DNA from: a bacterium
GTDB lineage: Bacteria > Electryoneota > Electryoneia > Electryoneales > Electryoneaceae
Length of the DNA: 64,000 nucleotides
NCBI GenBank assembly: GCA_019912845.1
Contig: JAIOHU010000137.1
Location: forward strand, 1 to 64,000
Reading direction: 5' to 3'
Part shown: piece after piece, positions 10,457-21,217 of the stretch
Layout: the number at the start of each line of letters is the position of its first letter
How positions within the stretch are numbered: position 1 is the first letter of the stretch
The notes under the pieces: model-generated
Told to the model about the DNA's origin: nothing
Seen by the model: only the letters and a program-made list of their open reading frames with translations
Database searches by the model: none
Program-made: the position numbers and the translations under genes

Positions 10457-11530
10457 CTATTTCGGGGCACGTGAAAAAAGAAAGCTTCCCAGGAAAAGAA
10501 AAATAATGTTTCCAAACCATGCTGCCAGCCAGGGAGGCAGAATTTCTTTATACCCCAACACCTTTCCAATCTGCATGAGACCAAAATAAATAAAAGCGAT
10601 CAGTAGAGATATGGTAATCCCGAAGACCATACCAGACCGTCGACGCACTGCCGAGACTGGCACCCCGAACAACACAATAATCACACCTGCAAGCGGTAGA
10701 GCAACCTTGGAGTGGATGTCCACGATCCATCGGGTGGGATTGCCGCCGGTTGAACGCATCCTGTCCACAAAACGTTGCAGGTCTGCCATTCCCATCTCTT
10801 CCGGTTCAATTTTTAACTCTACCATATCGTCCGGCTCGACAGCCAAGCCTATTTTGAAACGGCTCTCTCGGATAATCTTCTCGTTTTCATCCAGAAAATC
10901 ACGAATTACGACGTCGTGCAATACCCACTGGTCACCATTCCACGTCATCTGCTGGGCGGTATAACGTCGGATTATGCGGTTATCCTTGTAAAAATAATAA
11001 TCGATTCCATAGCCGGTTTGTGATTTGGGCTGGTATAAATCGAGGTGCAGAATTTTATTCGGACCATCCTGCAGGTAAATCCGTCCCTGCTCGGTTAATC
11101 GCCAATCCTGTCTGTTTTTAACCTGTTGACGCCATATCTCCATCCTTTCACGATTTGCGGATGGCACAAGTGTTTCCCCAAACCATAAAGTTGTTCCGCT
11201 AAGCACAGCTCCGATCACCAAAAGCCAAACCAAATGGCGTGTGAGTGGTATACCCGATGCGGTCATCGCCAGAAGTTCATTTGATGAGGTTAATCCACCG
11301 ATGCAGAACATGGTTGCCAGCAAAATTGCGACGGGGAAGGTCAGGTAGATGATGTAGGGGACATACAGAACGTAATACCGAAATATCTCCTGCTTTGAAA
11401 CTCCTCTATCGAGGAAATTGTCGAGATTTTCAATTGGGTCAACCACAAGATAGATCGCCAACGCTGCCAGTGTTGCCAGAAAAAAGAAGAAGAAGAACCG
11501 TTTCGCAACATATATATCAATTTTCTGCAT
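10457..11530 (-). CDS. lptG: LPS export permease, LptG/LptF (YjgP/YjgQ) family
   Basis: YjgP/YjgQ architecture: N-terminal TM block, periplasmic domain, C-terminal TM block; overlaps the next family member by 14 nt. The LptG versus LptF assignment is tentative. Confidence 0.82.
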   Translation of the reverse strand: MQKIDIYVAKRFFFFFFLATLAALAIYLVVDPIENLDNFLDRGVSKQEIFRYYVLYVPYIIYLTFPVAILLATMFCIGGLTSSNELLAMTASGIPLTRHLVWLLVIGAVLSGTTLWFGETLVPSANRERMEIWRQQVKNRQDWRLTEQGRIYLQDGPNKILHLDLYQPKSQTGYGIDYYFYKDNRIIRRYTAQQMTWNGDQWVLHDVVIRDFLDENEKIIRESRFKIGLAVEPDDMVELKIEPEEMGMADLQRFVDRMRSTGGNPTRWIVDIHSKVALPLAGVIIVLFGVPVSAVRRRSGMVFGITISLLIAFIYFGLMQIGKVLGYKEILPPWLAAWFGNIIFLFLGSFLFSRAPK

Positions 11531-12836
11531 TCGGTTCCTCTTGTTTTTTCTGTCTGATTTCTGATTCTTTTGCGTCTTCCTGGTCTGCCTCTATCGCAAG
11601 TTTTATTTCTGGATTCGGAACCCCGGCATGAGTGGCATAGGGATTGAGGTCTTCTTCTGTGCGTTTAATTGCCCTCTTTCGCTCTCTAGCCAGACTTCTC
11701 GTGGAAACCAGTGGTTTCAGTTCGCGCCAGACCAGAAAAATTCCCAATACAAACAGGAGGATGTTTGGCAACCACATTGCCAGCCAGGGAGACAGGATTT
11801 CTCTGTCCGCCAGATCTTCACCAGCAATAAGAAAACTCCAATAGAGCAGAAAGAAGAACACAGACAGTCCGCCAGACACTCCAAGCCCGCCACGATGAAG
11901 CCTGACCCCTAATGGTGCTCCAATAAACACAAATACAATCGCGGCTATTGATATGGTGAATTTTTTGTGGTATTCCACTTTATATTTATTGATCATTTTC
12001 AGGTTGTTAGGACGTTCTTCTCGTTTTTTAAGATTGTCTATTCGCGCTTGCAATCCCGCCAACCCCAACTCCCTGTCGCCACGATACCCCTCTTCACGCC
12101 TGTTCAAAAGCTGACTCTTCGAGTCGAAACGAAAAATCGCCTCGCGAAACTGGAGAACCTCATAGGTTTCGGGGTCATCCCTTTTCATCTGGTGAATCTC
12201 ACCGGAAAAAAGTTTGAAACGATACATGCCAAGTGTATCGATGTATGCCAGTCTTCCACTGTCCGCCACAACTGTAGTCGGTTGTTTGGGGTTGGATTCA
12301 TCAAAGATGGTTATTTGTTTCAGAATATCCGAATCTTCATTTTTTTCTTTTACCAAAATGGTCTGATCAGGGAGATCACGTGTAAAAATGCCCTCCCGCA
12401 AGGCAATATGAGGTCGTTTTTGACGTATTGATTGGGTCAACAGCTTATTGCGGTGGTTCATATCGGGTAGGATTTGATCTTGAAAATAGAGCGAGAATGC
12501 TGCAACGAAAAAAGAGGTTATCAATACTGGACGAATCATCCGTAACAACGAAATACCAGAGGCTTTCATGGCAACAACTTCAAGGTCTCCTGCAAACCGT
12601 CCAAATGCCATTAAACACGCCAGCAGAACACCCATTGGCACCGCAAGAGTGATAATCCATGCTAAATTCAGGAAGAAAAATTCAGCGATAATCATCGGTT
12701 CGAGCCCCTGCCCAACAATACGTCCCAGCATACGAAACGCCAGGTTCAGCGTAAAAAGCAGCATGATTAATGCGATGCTGAAAAAGAAGGGGGCGATGTG
12801 TTCGCGTACGATATTCCAGTCAAGCCTGTTGAACAA
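11517..12836 (-). CDS. lptF: LPS export permease, LptF/LptG (YjgP/YjgQ) family
   Basis: YjgP/YjgQ architecture: MKASGISLLRMIRPVL and C-terminal TM block; paired with the adjacent family member. Confidence 0.82.
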   Translation of the reverse strand: MFNRLDWNIVREHIAPFFFSIALIMLLFTLNLAFRMLGRIVGQGLEPMIIAEFFFLNLAWIITLAVPMGVLLACLMAFGRFAGDLEVVAMKASGISLLRMIRPVLITSFFVAAFSLYFQDQILPDMNHRNKLLTQSIRQKRPHIALREGIFTRDLPDQTILVKEKNEDSDILKQITIFDESNPKQPTTVVADSGRLAYIDTLGMYRFKLFSGEIHQMKRDDPETYEVLQFREAIFRFDSKSQLLNRREEGYRGDRELGLAGLQARIDNLKKREERPNNLKMINKYKVEYHKKFTISIAAIVFVFIGAPLGVRLHRGGLGVSGGLSVFFFLLYWSFLIAGEDLADREILSPWLAMWLPNILLFVLGIFLVWRELKPLVSTRSLARERKRAIKRTEEDLNPYATHAGVPNPEIKLAIEADQEDAKESEIRQKKQEEPNAEN

Positions 12837-12940
12837 TACCTGGTCCGGGTTATACTGTTAGGGAATTCCTGCGTTTTATTGAATATAGCTACTTGTCCTG
12901 AGTGGTTTCAGGTTCCACAAACGATAAGACTCTCTGGAAA

Positions 12941-14875
12941 CTAATCTCCTTGATCTGATTTCTCTTCAGTTTCCGTGGGATGTTCCAGTCCACACCAGGT
13001 TTCGAAAGTGGTAACTTGCTGCTCGCTGGGATTTTCTACTCCCTTTAGTTTATACTGGAAAGGATCAGCAGCAAATGTTACCTCATACTCATATATTTTA
13101 CGGTCGCGGTTTATCATAAATTGAACTTTTTCACCAATTTCCATGCGGCTCAAGAACTCTTGATACTTTCCAGGGAGGACACGGTAGTCATCAATTGCAA
13201 TTAACTCATCACCGTTGCTAAGACCAGCTTTTCCTGCCGGTGTGCCGGTTCGAACAGTTTTCATGAAAATTCTGCCATCCATTACACTCCAGTCGATACC
13301 AAGCCAGGGTTCGGGTTTTTCAGGATGCTCAAATTTTAAGCCCATCAGCTCCAACCAGGGAGCGTAGTTCAATTCGACTGTATCGCGTATGTAGTCATCC
13401 AACATTGAGGTAACATCCACACCGGTGGTTCGCAGAACAGCATCTTCGAATCCACCTCTCTCTTCGTATCCTTTTCCAGATGTTTGATAGTCATGCCAGA
13501 GAGTACGCATGACATCATCAAGGTTCTTTTCGCCATTTGTTTCTTGACGTAAATGACCATCAAGCAGGAGTGCGACCAATGCCCCTTTGTTGTAATAACT
13601 GATCTGACTGTTGCGGAAATTTTCTTCCGCACGATAAAACTTTATCCAGGCTTCCTGGCTGGAGGCTTCCAGGGTTTGGTGAATACGACCGGGGCTGGCT
13701 TGCAGACGATGAATCTCTTTTTCAAACTGTTTGAAGAGTTTCTTGGTGTCATAGATTCCTGCACGGGCGGGGATCAGCAGGTCATAGTAGCTGGTGATTC
13801 CTTCCACGATCCACAGGTTTCGAGTATAATTCTCTTCCTGGTAGTTAAAGGGTCCCAATGGTTCTGGTCGGATACGCTTCACATTCCACAAGTGGAAATA
13901 CTCATGTGCGCATAAACTCATAAAGTCCTGGATATCCTCTTCGGTGCGAAACTCATGACGAGGCCAGACCAGGTGAGTGCCACGTAAATGCTCCAACCCC
14001 CCATGTTTCGGTTCGAGGCTGACAAGGAAGGTATACTCCGGGTAAGGCAGAATGGGTGAAATACCAGATGCAGGTAGTGGGCTATTTCCCCTGAATATTT
14101 TTTCTGTTGCTTCTACCGTCTTTTTCAGTTTTTCTACAATTTCTACCGCATCATAGTTGGCGGGACCATCAAAAATCAGGAAATGATCTTTTCCGCCATA
14201 CTCGAAATGATGTGTCTCCAACGGTCCGGCGATGCCAGCGGCATCGTAAAATTGATCTAGGGTATTTGCTGTCCAGACATTTTCAGTTCCTTCGTCTCTA
14301 TCCATAAGCATATTCGCTTCCCATGAGTCGGGAAGAATTACTTCAACCTTATATTGCGAAAATTCCTCGTCCAGAGGGGTTACGAAAAGAGCGGTGGGTG
14401 TCCAGCAGGCGCGTGTAGATGTGATATAGGGCGTCCTTACAGATAGGGTTCCGCCATAAATTTCATATTGAATTTGAATTGTCGCACCATCATCATGAAG
14501 AACTTTCCACCTGTCCTTTGCTGCCAACTCCATTTTCAATGGGTTTGAATATTCATCTGTTGCATGGAAGGAGAGGATGTTCTGTGAGTATTCTCGGATC
14601 AGATAAGATCCCGGCGACCAGGCTGGAAGACGCAGCAGGGTTGAATTCCCTGGGCGATTTGAAAATGTTGCTGTAACCGAAAACAAACGGGATTCGTGCG
14701 TAGTCAGGTCTAGAATATAGTCCGCACTCTCCTGGTTGATTTGCGACTCTGCCCTGGCAAAACCGACATTCAAAACCAGAAAACTTAGAACAATGCTTGT
14801 CCAGAGCTTGAGCACTCGTGAAACTGTATGGTTGTGAAAATAGTTGTCTTTCCTGGCAAATCGAGTGAAACTCAT
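12941..14875 (-). CDS. M61 family glycyl-aminopeptidase-like protease with PDZ domain
   Basis: HEYFHLWNVKRIRPE (HExxH zinc motif), IVEGITSYYDLL, C-terminal PDZ segment GTPAGKAGLSNGDELIAID. Confidence 0.9.
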   Translation of the reverse strand: MSFTRFARKDNYFHNHTVSRVLKLWTSIVLSFLVLNVGFARAESQINQESADYILDLTTHESRLFSVTATFSNRPGNSTLLRLPAWSPGSYLIREYSQNILSFHATDEYSNPLKMELAAKDRWKVLHDDGATIQIQYEIYGGTLSVRTPYITSTRACWTPTALFVTPLDEEFSQYKVEVILPDSWEANMLMDRDEGTENVWTANTLDQFYDAAGIAGPLETHHFEYGGKDHFLIFDGPANYDAVEIVEKLKKTVEATEKIFRGNSPLPASGISPILPYPEYTFLVSLEPKHGGLEHLRGTHLVWPRHEFRTEEDIQDFMSLCAHEYFHLWNVKRIRPEPLGPFNYQEENYTRNLWIVEGITSYYDLLIPARAGIYDTKKLFKQFEKEIHRLQASPGRIHQTLEASSQEAWIKFYRAEENFRNSQISYYNKGALVALLLDGHLRQETNGEKNLDDVMRTLWHDYQTSGKGYEERGGFEDAVLRTTGVDVTSMLDDYIRDTVELNYAPWLELMGLKFEHPEKPEPWLGIDWSVMDGRIFMKTVRTGTPAGKAGLSNGDELIAIDDYRVLPGKYQEFLSRMEIGEKVQFMINRDRKIYEYEVTFAADPFQYKLKGVENPSEQQVTTFETWCGLEHPTETEEKSDQGD

Positions 14876-15002
14876 TAATGCTCCAATTTGAAGTGGACAG
14901 AAGTGTCATTTTGCGAAAGTTAGCCTAATCTAACTTCAGGTTCAAGGGAACGCTTCAAACCTTATCTTTGATAAACTTATAGTATTCTTCACTCATTTAT
15001 TT

Positions 15003-16412
15003 ATGCTCTTGTTTCCTGACAAGCTTGCGTCACTTGCCATCGCAGGTATAAATCTATACCCTTTCAAGACTTTTAATATTACTAGCTTGCTGGAGAAAAA
15101 GATTCAGATAGACACTACAAAATTACGTGTGGCTTTCTCAACCCTTGGCTGCCGTTTGAATCAAGCAGAAACTGAAGCTGCAATGGAACAGTTTGTTTCA
15201 CGTGGTTGGACAGTTGTCGATTTCGACAAGCCTGCCGATGTTTATTATATCAACACTTGCACCGTTACGGGCAGTGCTGATCGATCGTCTCGTCAATTGC
15301 TACACCGAGCACGTCGTAAAAATGAAGATGCCGTTGTAGTTGCAGCAGGCTGTTTTGCAAAACGCGCTGCTCTGGAACTGGCGGACTCCTCGGAGGTAGA
15401 CCTGGTTCTTGGCACAATTGAAAAAATGCATCCATTTGATCATCACGATTATCTTGAACGACCTGCAAAACCTATTGTCAAAGTTTTTGGGGATGGTGAC
15501 AAAAAGGTTCACCCTGCAGTCGGAACAAGGATTTCAGGTAGAACTCGTGCACATCTTAAAGTGCAGGATGGCTGTGATCACTCCTGCGCCTACTGTGCTG
15601 TCACATTGGCACGCGGAAAATCACGAAGCGCAAGCTGGGGTGATATCCTGATCGCCTTGAAACGTGTGAAAAGTCTTGGTTATCAGGAGGTTGTGTTTAC
15701 CGGAGTTGATCTGACTGCATGGGGTAGAGATAAACCTTCGGGTTCCAAAGATTTTGTCGACCTGGTTTCCCTGGCAACAGATATTGGGATACCTCGTGTT
15801 CGATTAAGCAGCGTTGAACCCTGGGAGATAACTCCCGAACGAATTGAACGTTTACTGCAGCACGATACCTGGTGCCCTCACCTTCATCTTTCACTTCAAT
15901 CCGCTAACCCGAAAGTGTTGCAGACGATGAATCGACTGTCTGATTTGGGTAGATTGCGGGAATCAATAAGCACCCTGCTGAGTGCTGTTCCTGATGCGAC
16001 TCTTGGAGCCGACATAATTGTTGGTTTTCCAGGAGAGGATGAAGATGCTTTTCAGGACTCTCTTCGATTTTTACATGAGTCACCTTTACATTATCTTCAC
16101 GTGTTTCCCTTTTCGCCCAGACCGGGGACAGTGGCTTCCCAACTGCCGACTGATCTGGATAAAAACACGATTGGTAAACGTGCCAAGTTGCTTCGCAGGG
16201 CTGGACAAAAGCAGAAAAGAATGCATTTATCTTCAATGGTTGGTGGAATACAGGAAGTTTTAATTGAAGAGGGTGGTGAAAAGGGATATACAAGGAATTA
16301 TTTACGAGTCCATCTGGTTAATGGTGAAGGAAAACCACAAACTCGTATACAAGTGAAGATTTTAGAATTAGAATCAAACAATGATATACTTGCCGCAGAG
16401 GAGATGCCATGA
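15003..16412 (+). CDS. mtaB: tRNA t6A37 methylthiotransferase MtaB-like radical SAM protein
   Basis: STLGCRLNQAE, INTCTVT, CDHSCAYCAV radical SAM cluster, ADIIVGFPGE; actual start probably downstream of 15003. Confidence 0.88.
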   Translation: MLLFPDKLASLAIAGINLYPFKTFNITSLLEKKIQIDTTKLRVAFSTLGCRLNQAETEAAMEQFVSRGWTVVDFDKPADVYYINTCTVTGSADRSSRQLLHRARRKNEDAVVVAAGCFAKRAALELADSSEVDLVLGTIEKMHPFDHHDYLERPAKPIVKVFGDGDKKVHPAVGTRISGRTRAHLKVQDGCDHSCAYCAVTLARGKSRSASWGDILIALKRVKSLGYQEVVFTGVDLTAWGRDKPSGSKDFVDLVSLATDIGIPRVRLSSVEPWEITPERIERLLQHDTWCPHLHLSLQSANPKVLQTMNRLSDLGRLRESISTLLSAVPDATLGADIIVGFPGEDEDAFQDSLRFLHESPLHYLHVFPFSPRPGTVASQLPTDLDKNTIGKRAKLLRRAGQKQKRMHLSSMVGGIQEVLIEEGGEKGYTRNYLRVHLVNGEGKPQTRIQVKILELESNNDILAAEEMP

Positions 16413-17572
16413 GCGAATTTAAAGTAATGAAAGAACAACTCGTTGAAGACTTTTTAACTTTAGTGCAAATTGACAGCCCATCAAAAGATGAACGTGGTGT
16501 TGCTGATTGGCTGACCGCCCGCTTCAAAGAACTTGGCTGTGAGGTGGTTGAAGATAACGCCGGAGAAAAAATTGGTGGAAATACTGGAAATCTGAAAGTT
16601 AAATATAAAGGGAATGTTCCTGACGTTGGTGCGCTTCTCTTCAGTTCACACATGGATACTGTTGAGCCCGCGCGTGGCGTGAAACCGATAGTTGAGGGTG
16701 ATCTGATTCGTTCCGGCGGTGATACCATACTTGGGGCTGACGATAAGGCTGGTCTTACGGTAATTCTTCATCTTGTTCGAATGGCGAACGCACAACCGGA
16801 TATTCCTCGTCCTGACCTGGAGTTTTCCATTCATATCAGCGAAGAGATTGGTCTCTTGGGTTCAAAGGGATTAGATGCCAGCGACTTTAAGGCAATCGCT
16901 GGTTTTGTGTTGGATGACCACGACATTGACGGTATAACGACACGCAGCCCTTCTGCGGCACGCCTTACATACATCGTTCACGGAAAAGCTGCCCACGCCG
17001 GTGTTGAACCCGAAAAAGGTATCAACGCGCTTAAAGTTGCTTCCGAAGCGATTGCAAAGATGAAGCTGGGACGTATCGATAGCGAAACCACTGCCAATAT
17101 TGGTGCGATTGAAGGTGGAACAATGTCTAATGTCGTCCTCGAAAAGCTCACAATGAAGGCTGAAGCACGTAGCCACGACCCGGCAAAGTTAGCTGCTCAA
17201 ATTGAACACATGGATTCATGCTTTGAAGATGCTTGTAAAGCCTGGCGTAAAGATGGATCCGATTTGCCTAGAGTGGAGATTCAACGCCACGATGACTACA
17301 TGGCTGTTCAACTTTCTGCTGATGATTATGTTGTTAAGTTGCCATCCTACGCCGGAAAAAAACTTGGTCTGAAAATGGAGTTGAAGGATTCTGGCGGTGG
17401 AACCGATGGGAATATTCTACATCAAAAGGGTATACCGACAACAGTGCTCGGTGTGGGAATGCGTGATATTCACTCCACAAAAGAGCATATTTATATCAAA
17501 GACCTGGTTCAGTCTACCGAGTTGATGGGTACCATCCTGACTTCTCATGCAAAGGGTGAGGTTGAGGCATAG
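16409..17572 (+). CDS. M20-family peptidase, peptidase T-like
   Basis: FSSHMDTVEPARGV, ILGADDKAGLT, HISEEIGLLGSKGL; overlaps mtaB by 4 nt. Confidence 0.88.
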   Translation: MSEFKVMKEQLVEDFLTLVQIDSPSKDERGVADWLTARFKELGCEVVEDNAGEKIGGNTGNLKVKYKGNVPDVGALLFSSHMDTVEPARGVKPIVEGDLIRSGGDTILGADDKAGLTVILHLVRMANAQPDIPRPDLEFSIHISEEIGLLGSKGLDASDFKAIAGFVLDDHDIDGITTRSPSAARLTYIVHGKAAHAGVEPEKGINALKVASEAIAKMKLGRIDSETTANIGAIEGGTMSNVVLEKLTMKAEARSHDPAKLAAQIEHMDSCFEDACKAWRKDGSDLPRVEIQRHDDYMAVQLSADDYVVKLPSYAGKKLGLKMELKDSGGGTDGNILHQKGIPTTVLGVGMRDIHSTKEHIYIKDLVQSTELMGTILTSHAKGEVEA

Positions 17573-17761
17573 CTTCCTGATTTAGTCAGGAGAGTCATGT
17601 AAGTCTTTTTGAGGCTTTATTCGTTAATAATCATGGCTTTGACTTGATTATCTGAGTTCGTTCTACTATATTCATCTTGATATAAACTATAAATATGGGT
17701 TCGACTCTATAGATACAGCTTACAAGCATTGGTTGCATGTGTCGTTCTCTCCTGCTAGTAG

Positions 17762-19321
17762 GTGCTGGAGGGCAACATGCTTAGGCAAAAATCTTTAAAA
17801 TATTTGGCGCTTCTCGCTGTCTTCGTTGTCTACGTCTGTCCGATGAGTTCATCAGCCGAGACAATTGTATCTGGTGAGGTCTCTGGAACGTGGGCATTGG
17901 AGAATAGCCCGTACATCGTTGAATCTGATATTTTTCTGTCACAGGGTCAGTTTCTAGCGATACAGGCGGGTGTTGAGGTGAGGTTTGCTCCTGCTACACG
18001 TTTTGCGATTCGAGGTGGCTTACAAGTTAATGGCTCCGAAGATAATCACGTCACTTTCAGAGGATTTAACCCCGGTGATACATGGGACGGATTACGTATC
18101 CATGATGCCTTTAATGAAAACCGTGCTTCAATTGACTTCGCAGAATTTAACGATTGCCTCTATGGTATCGAAATCCGAAACTCACAAGCAACAATCTCAA
18201 GCACCAACATTGAAGTTACCCTTACTGAAATTCCCCTTAGTATCTATGCCATCAAAGTGTTGTTAAGTCCAAATGTTGTGTTGAATAAAGTGAAGGCAAC
18301 CCTAAATTCTACCGTTTCAAACGCTAAGACCATTGTCCTCTCTGATTCTTATGTTGATATGATAAATTGTGTTGTTGAGTTGAATGTTCAGGGAATCCAC
18401 TCTGCGGGTGATGTAGAAGGAATTGCTCTTGATGTTAGCAGCATTGTTGGTCGGTTTGAAGGAAATCATATCCGTGCCAGTGCTGTTAATTCTGAACTGA
18501 TCGGTATGAATATAAGTCGTGGTGAACAACTTACGATGTTGAAAAACTCTGTTTCTATCGTCGATTCCTCCAATACCGTTTCACACGCTGTTCAAGTTCA
18601 AGCCACCCCTCAGATAATGCTTGAGCGTTTTACGATTTTCATGAGACCAACTGAATATACAACCTTGATGTATGGTGTCTCATCTTTGAATGGTTCTTCG
18701 GTTCAACTGGTTAATTCTATTATTTCCAGTCCAATTGATGGAAAAGCTGAAAATAGTATTGCTGCACATGTCGCTAACGCCCAGTCATATATCTTTATCG
18801 ATTATTGCGATCTGTATAATTTGAATATCCCGGAATCTCCGAACATCGTTATAAATAATGCTGTATACGACAACCCTCAGTTTAGTGATCTTTCTACATT
18901 TGAGCTGGGTCCAACTTCTCCCTGTATTGATGCCGGTAGTTCTGTTTATTCAGAAGACGATCCTGACAATACACCTCCAGACCTGGGCATGCAATTTTAC
19001 TTCCAAATGACAGCCGTGCCGGAAGCTGAGTCCATGGAAATTCCCTCGGAGATATCGATATCGTCTATCTATCCGAACCCTTTTAACAGCACTGCAAGAG
19101 TAGAATTTACGCTCGCATCTCCCGGTCGAATTATTATATCAGCATATAATACCCTCGGAATTCAAGTGGATCAGCTTGTGTCTGCAAGATTTCAGGCGGG
19201 TACACACACTGTTGTATGGAATACAGAGCAGAACAATCAAATGCTTTCAAATGGAATCTATTTCTTGAGAGCAGAATCAGCGAATAAAACAGTTGTCCAG
19301 AAGGTAACATTGCTGAAATAG
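17762..19321 (+). CDS. Secreted beta-helix-like protein with type IX-like C-terminal tail
   Basis: Signal peptide, parallel beta-helix-like repeats, C-terminus SIYPNPFNSTARVEF...NGIYFLRAE...VTLLK. Confidence 0.8.
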   Translation: MLEGNMLRQKSLKYLALLAVFVVYVCPMSSSAETIVSGEVSGTWALENSPYIVESDIFLSQGQFLAIQAGVEVRFAPATRFAIRGGLQVNGSEDNHVTFRGFNPGDTWDGLRIHDAFNENRASIDFAEFNDCLYGIEIRNSQATISSTNIEVTLTEIPLSIYAIKVLLSPNVVLNKVKATLNSTVSNAKTIVLSDSYVDMINCVVELNVQGIHSAGDVEGIALDVSSIVGRFEGNHIRASAVNSELIGMNISRGEQLTMLKNSVSIVDSSNTVSHAVQVQATPQIMLERFTIFMRPTEYTTLMYGVSSLNGSSVQLVNSIISSPIDGKAENSIAAHVANAQSYIFIDYCDLYNLNIPESPNIVINNAVYDNPQFSDLSTFELGPTSPCIDAGSSVYSEDDPDNTPPDLGMQFYFQMTAVPEAESMEIPSEISISSIYPNPFNSTARVEFTLASPGRIIISAYNTLGIQVDQLVSARFQAGTHTVVWNTEQNNQMLSNGIYFLRAESANKTVVQKVTLLK

Positions 19322-19359
19322 AAACTTCGATTAATGCTATACGCTGTTTTTCTTTAAAT

Positions 19360-19388
19360 AAAGCCATATCCACTGGATGTGGCTTTTT
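19360..19388 (+). terminator. Rho-independent terminator
   Basis: AAAGCCATATCC-act-GGATGTGGCTTT stem (one G.U) followed by TT. Confidence 0.7.
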
Positions 19389-19434
19389 CTACATGTAATA
19401 CAGAGAGGTGGTTTAACTTGAGAGTAATATTTTC

Positions 19435-20541
19435 ATGAATATCGCAGTTTACGTTACTGGTCACGGCTTTGGTCATCTTACCCGATCAATGGAGGTGATA
19501 CGTTTTTTGAATAAAATTGCACCCGAATGCGATATTCACATACGTGCTCCCTACACTTCGAATCAGATCAAAGACGCTCTTGGTTTCACTCCGTCCTCTA
19601 TTGAAAACGTCCGCCTTGAAATCGGATTGATTCAAAAAGACTCATTGCTTTCCGATTTCGCCGCTTCTATTCAGCATCTTGAACATTACTATGGCTCTCA
19701 GGGAGACAGAGCTGTGGAAGCAGAAGCCAGGTGGATTGAAAAGGCGAGAATAGACGCTGCTTTTATTGATATTTCTCCAAGAGCATTTGACGCCTGTGAT
19801 CTAGCTGGCATACCTGCCTTCGGTTGTACCAATTTCAGTTGGGATTGGATATGGCGAGAGTTGGGCAGGTCAGATTCACGTTTTCTTCCTTTTGCCGATA
19901 AAGCGGCAAAAGCTTATGGGACTTCTGCTTGCCTCTTCAGAACAGTAATGGACGGCGATCTCACCGCTTTTCCTGTTATCGAAGATGTACCCCTTATTGC
20001 ACGCATTTCAACGCTTGAAAAGTCTGATATTCGCTGGAAACTTTCCATCCCATCAGATAAGTTGGTTGTAATCTTATCCTATGGTGGCGAAGGGCTTGCA
20101 GGTGCTGAGCTTCCCGAACGATCGCTATATGAGGATTTTTATTTTATCACCACGGAACCCATGCATAATCCCGGCATTCCCTTTCATCATATGACTGACG
20201 CTGAGATTCGTGCGAGAGGGTTACGTTATTGTGATCTTGTACATGCTGCAGATATCGTGATGAGTAAGCCGGGGTATAGTACTGTTGCAGAGAGTGTTGC
20301 AAACCAGTCAGCGTTTATCTATAGTGAACGTTCCAGTTTTGCTGAATACCCGATTATTGTTGACTATATAGAAAATAACCTACCAAACCGATTCTTGCCA
20401 AGCGAACAATTGCTCTCGGGCAAGTGGGGCGAAGTGTTGTATAGTCTGCAAAAATCTTTTCCATTTGATTTCAGTGATGTTGATATCCACGGCGCGGAGC
20501 ATGTAGCCGGACGTTTTTGGGAACGACTGAAAAGCAGATAA
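19435..20541 (+). CDS. Glycosyltransferase-like protein (GT28/MurG-like fold)
   Basis: N-terminal GHGFGHLTRSMEV and C-terminal HAADIVMSKPGYSTVAESVANQSAFIYSER motifs. Confidence 0.7.
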   Translation: MNIAVYVTGHGFGHLTRSMEVIRFLNKIAPECDIHIRAPYTSNQIKDALGFTPSSIENVRLEIGLIQKDSLLSDFAASIQHLEHYYGSQGDRAVEAEARWIEKARIDAAFIDISPRAFDACDLAGIPAFGCTNFSWDWIWRELGRSDSRFLPFADKAAKAYGTSACLFRTVMDGDLTAFPVIEDVPLIARISTLEKSDIRWKLSIPSDKLVVILSYGGEGLAGAELPERSLYEDFYFITTEPMHNPGIPFHHMTDAEIRARGLRYCDLVHAADIVMSKPGYSTVAESVANQSAFIYSERSSFAEYPIIVDYIENNLPNRFLPSEQLLSGKWGEVLYSLQKSFPFDFSDVDIHGAEHVAGRFWERLKSR

Positions 20542-20611
20542 TTTTCTTGAAATTGACTCTCTCATAAGCAACGATAGCATGCACGAGGGGGATTTCTATA
20601 TTCCTGCCGAG

Positions 20612-20640
20612 TTGACTCCCTAAAAGCTCTATCCTATATT
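20612..20640 (+). promoter_or_regulatory. Sigma70-type promoter upstream of rpmH
   Basis: TTGACT (20612-20617), exactly 17-bp spacer, TATATT (20635-20640), 67 bp upstream of the rpmH ATG. Confidence 0.6.
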
Positions 20641-20707
20641 GACGAGTTCTTCGAGTAGGGATACTCTTGAATAAAATTAATGGCTAACATAAACAAGATT
20701 GTGGATC

Positions 20708-20851
20708 ATGAAAAGGACATTTCAACCCAGTAATCGCAAGATGCGTAACAAGCATGGCTTTCGTGCACGCATGGCGACCAAAAATGGACGTAAGGTGCTG
20801 AAAAGAAGGCGTGCAAAGGGCAGAAAAAGACTGACTGTTTCGGATGCCTGA
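20708..20851 (+). CDS. rpmH: 50S ribosomal protein L34
   Basis: Read directly (too short for the ORF track): [47 protein letters not shown]. Confidence 0.97.
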   Translation: MKRTFQPSNRKMRNKHGFRARMATKNGRKVLKRRRAKGRKRLTVSDA

Positions 20852-21217
20852 GTTACCTCAAACCTTGCATAAGGAGGAAATCCTCCGTTCCGGTACTGCC
20901 ATTCAAAAATTGTTTCGTGATGGTAACAGGGTGTCCGTGTTCGGTATCACCCTTTTTTTTTACCATCTCGGTTGCGAAGATTTGCAGTAGTTGTACCAAA
21001 AGCTGTTGCTGCCAATGCCGTCAGAAGAAATTATGCAAGAAGACGTATTCGTGAGTATTTCCGCAGGAATAAAATTAAATTCCCCGCTGAAACTGATATG
21101 CTTTTGAAAATTTACAAGTATCCGAAAGACTGGAATCGGTTTTTTTCCTCCCTTGAAACTCTTCTTCACCAGGTTGAGCACAGGGCGATGGAAAATAAAC
21201 GTTCCGAAACAAGATGA
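20844..21217 (+). CDS. rnpA: Ribonuclease P protein component, split over two frames at a T9 run
   Basis: Frame 1 (20844-20990): [42 protein letters not shown]...; frame 2 continues as [36 protein letters not shown]...; frame change at TTTTTTTTT 20953-20961. Confidence 0.85.
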
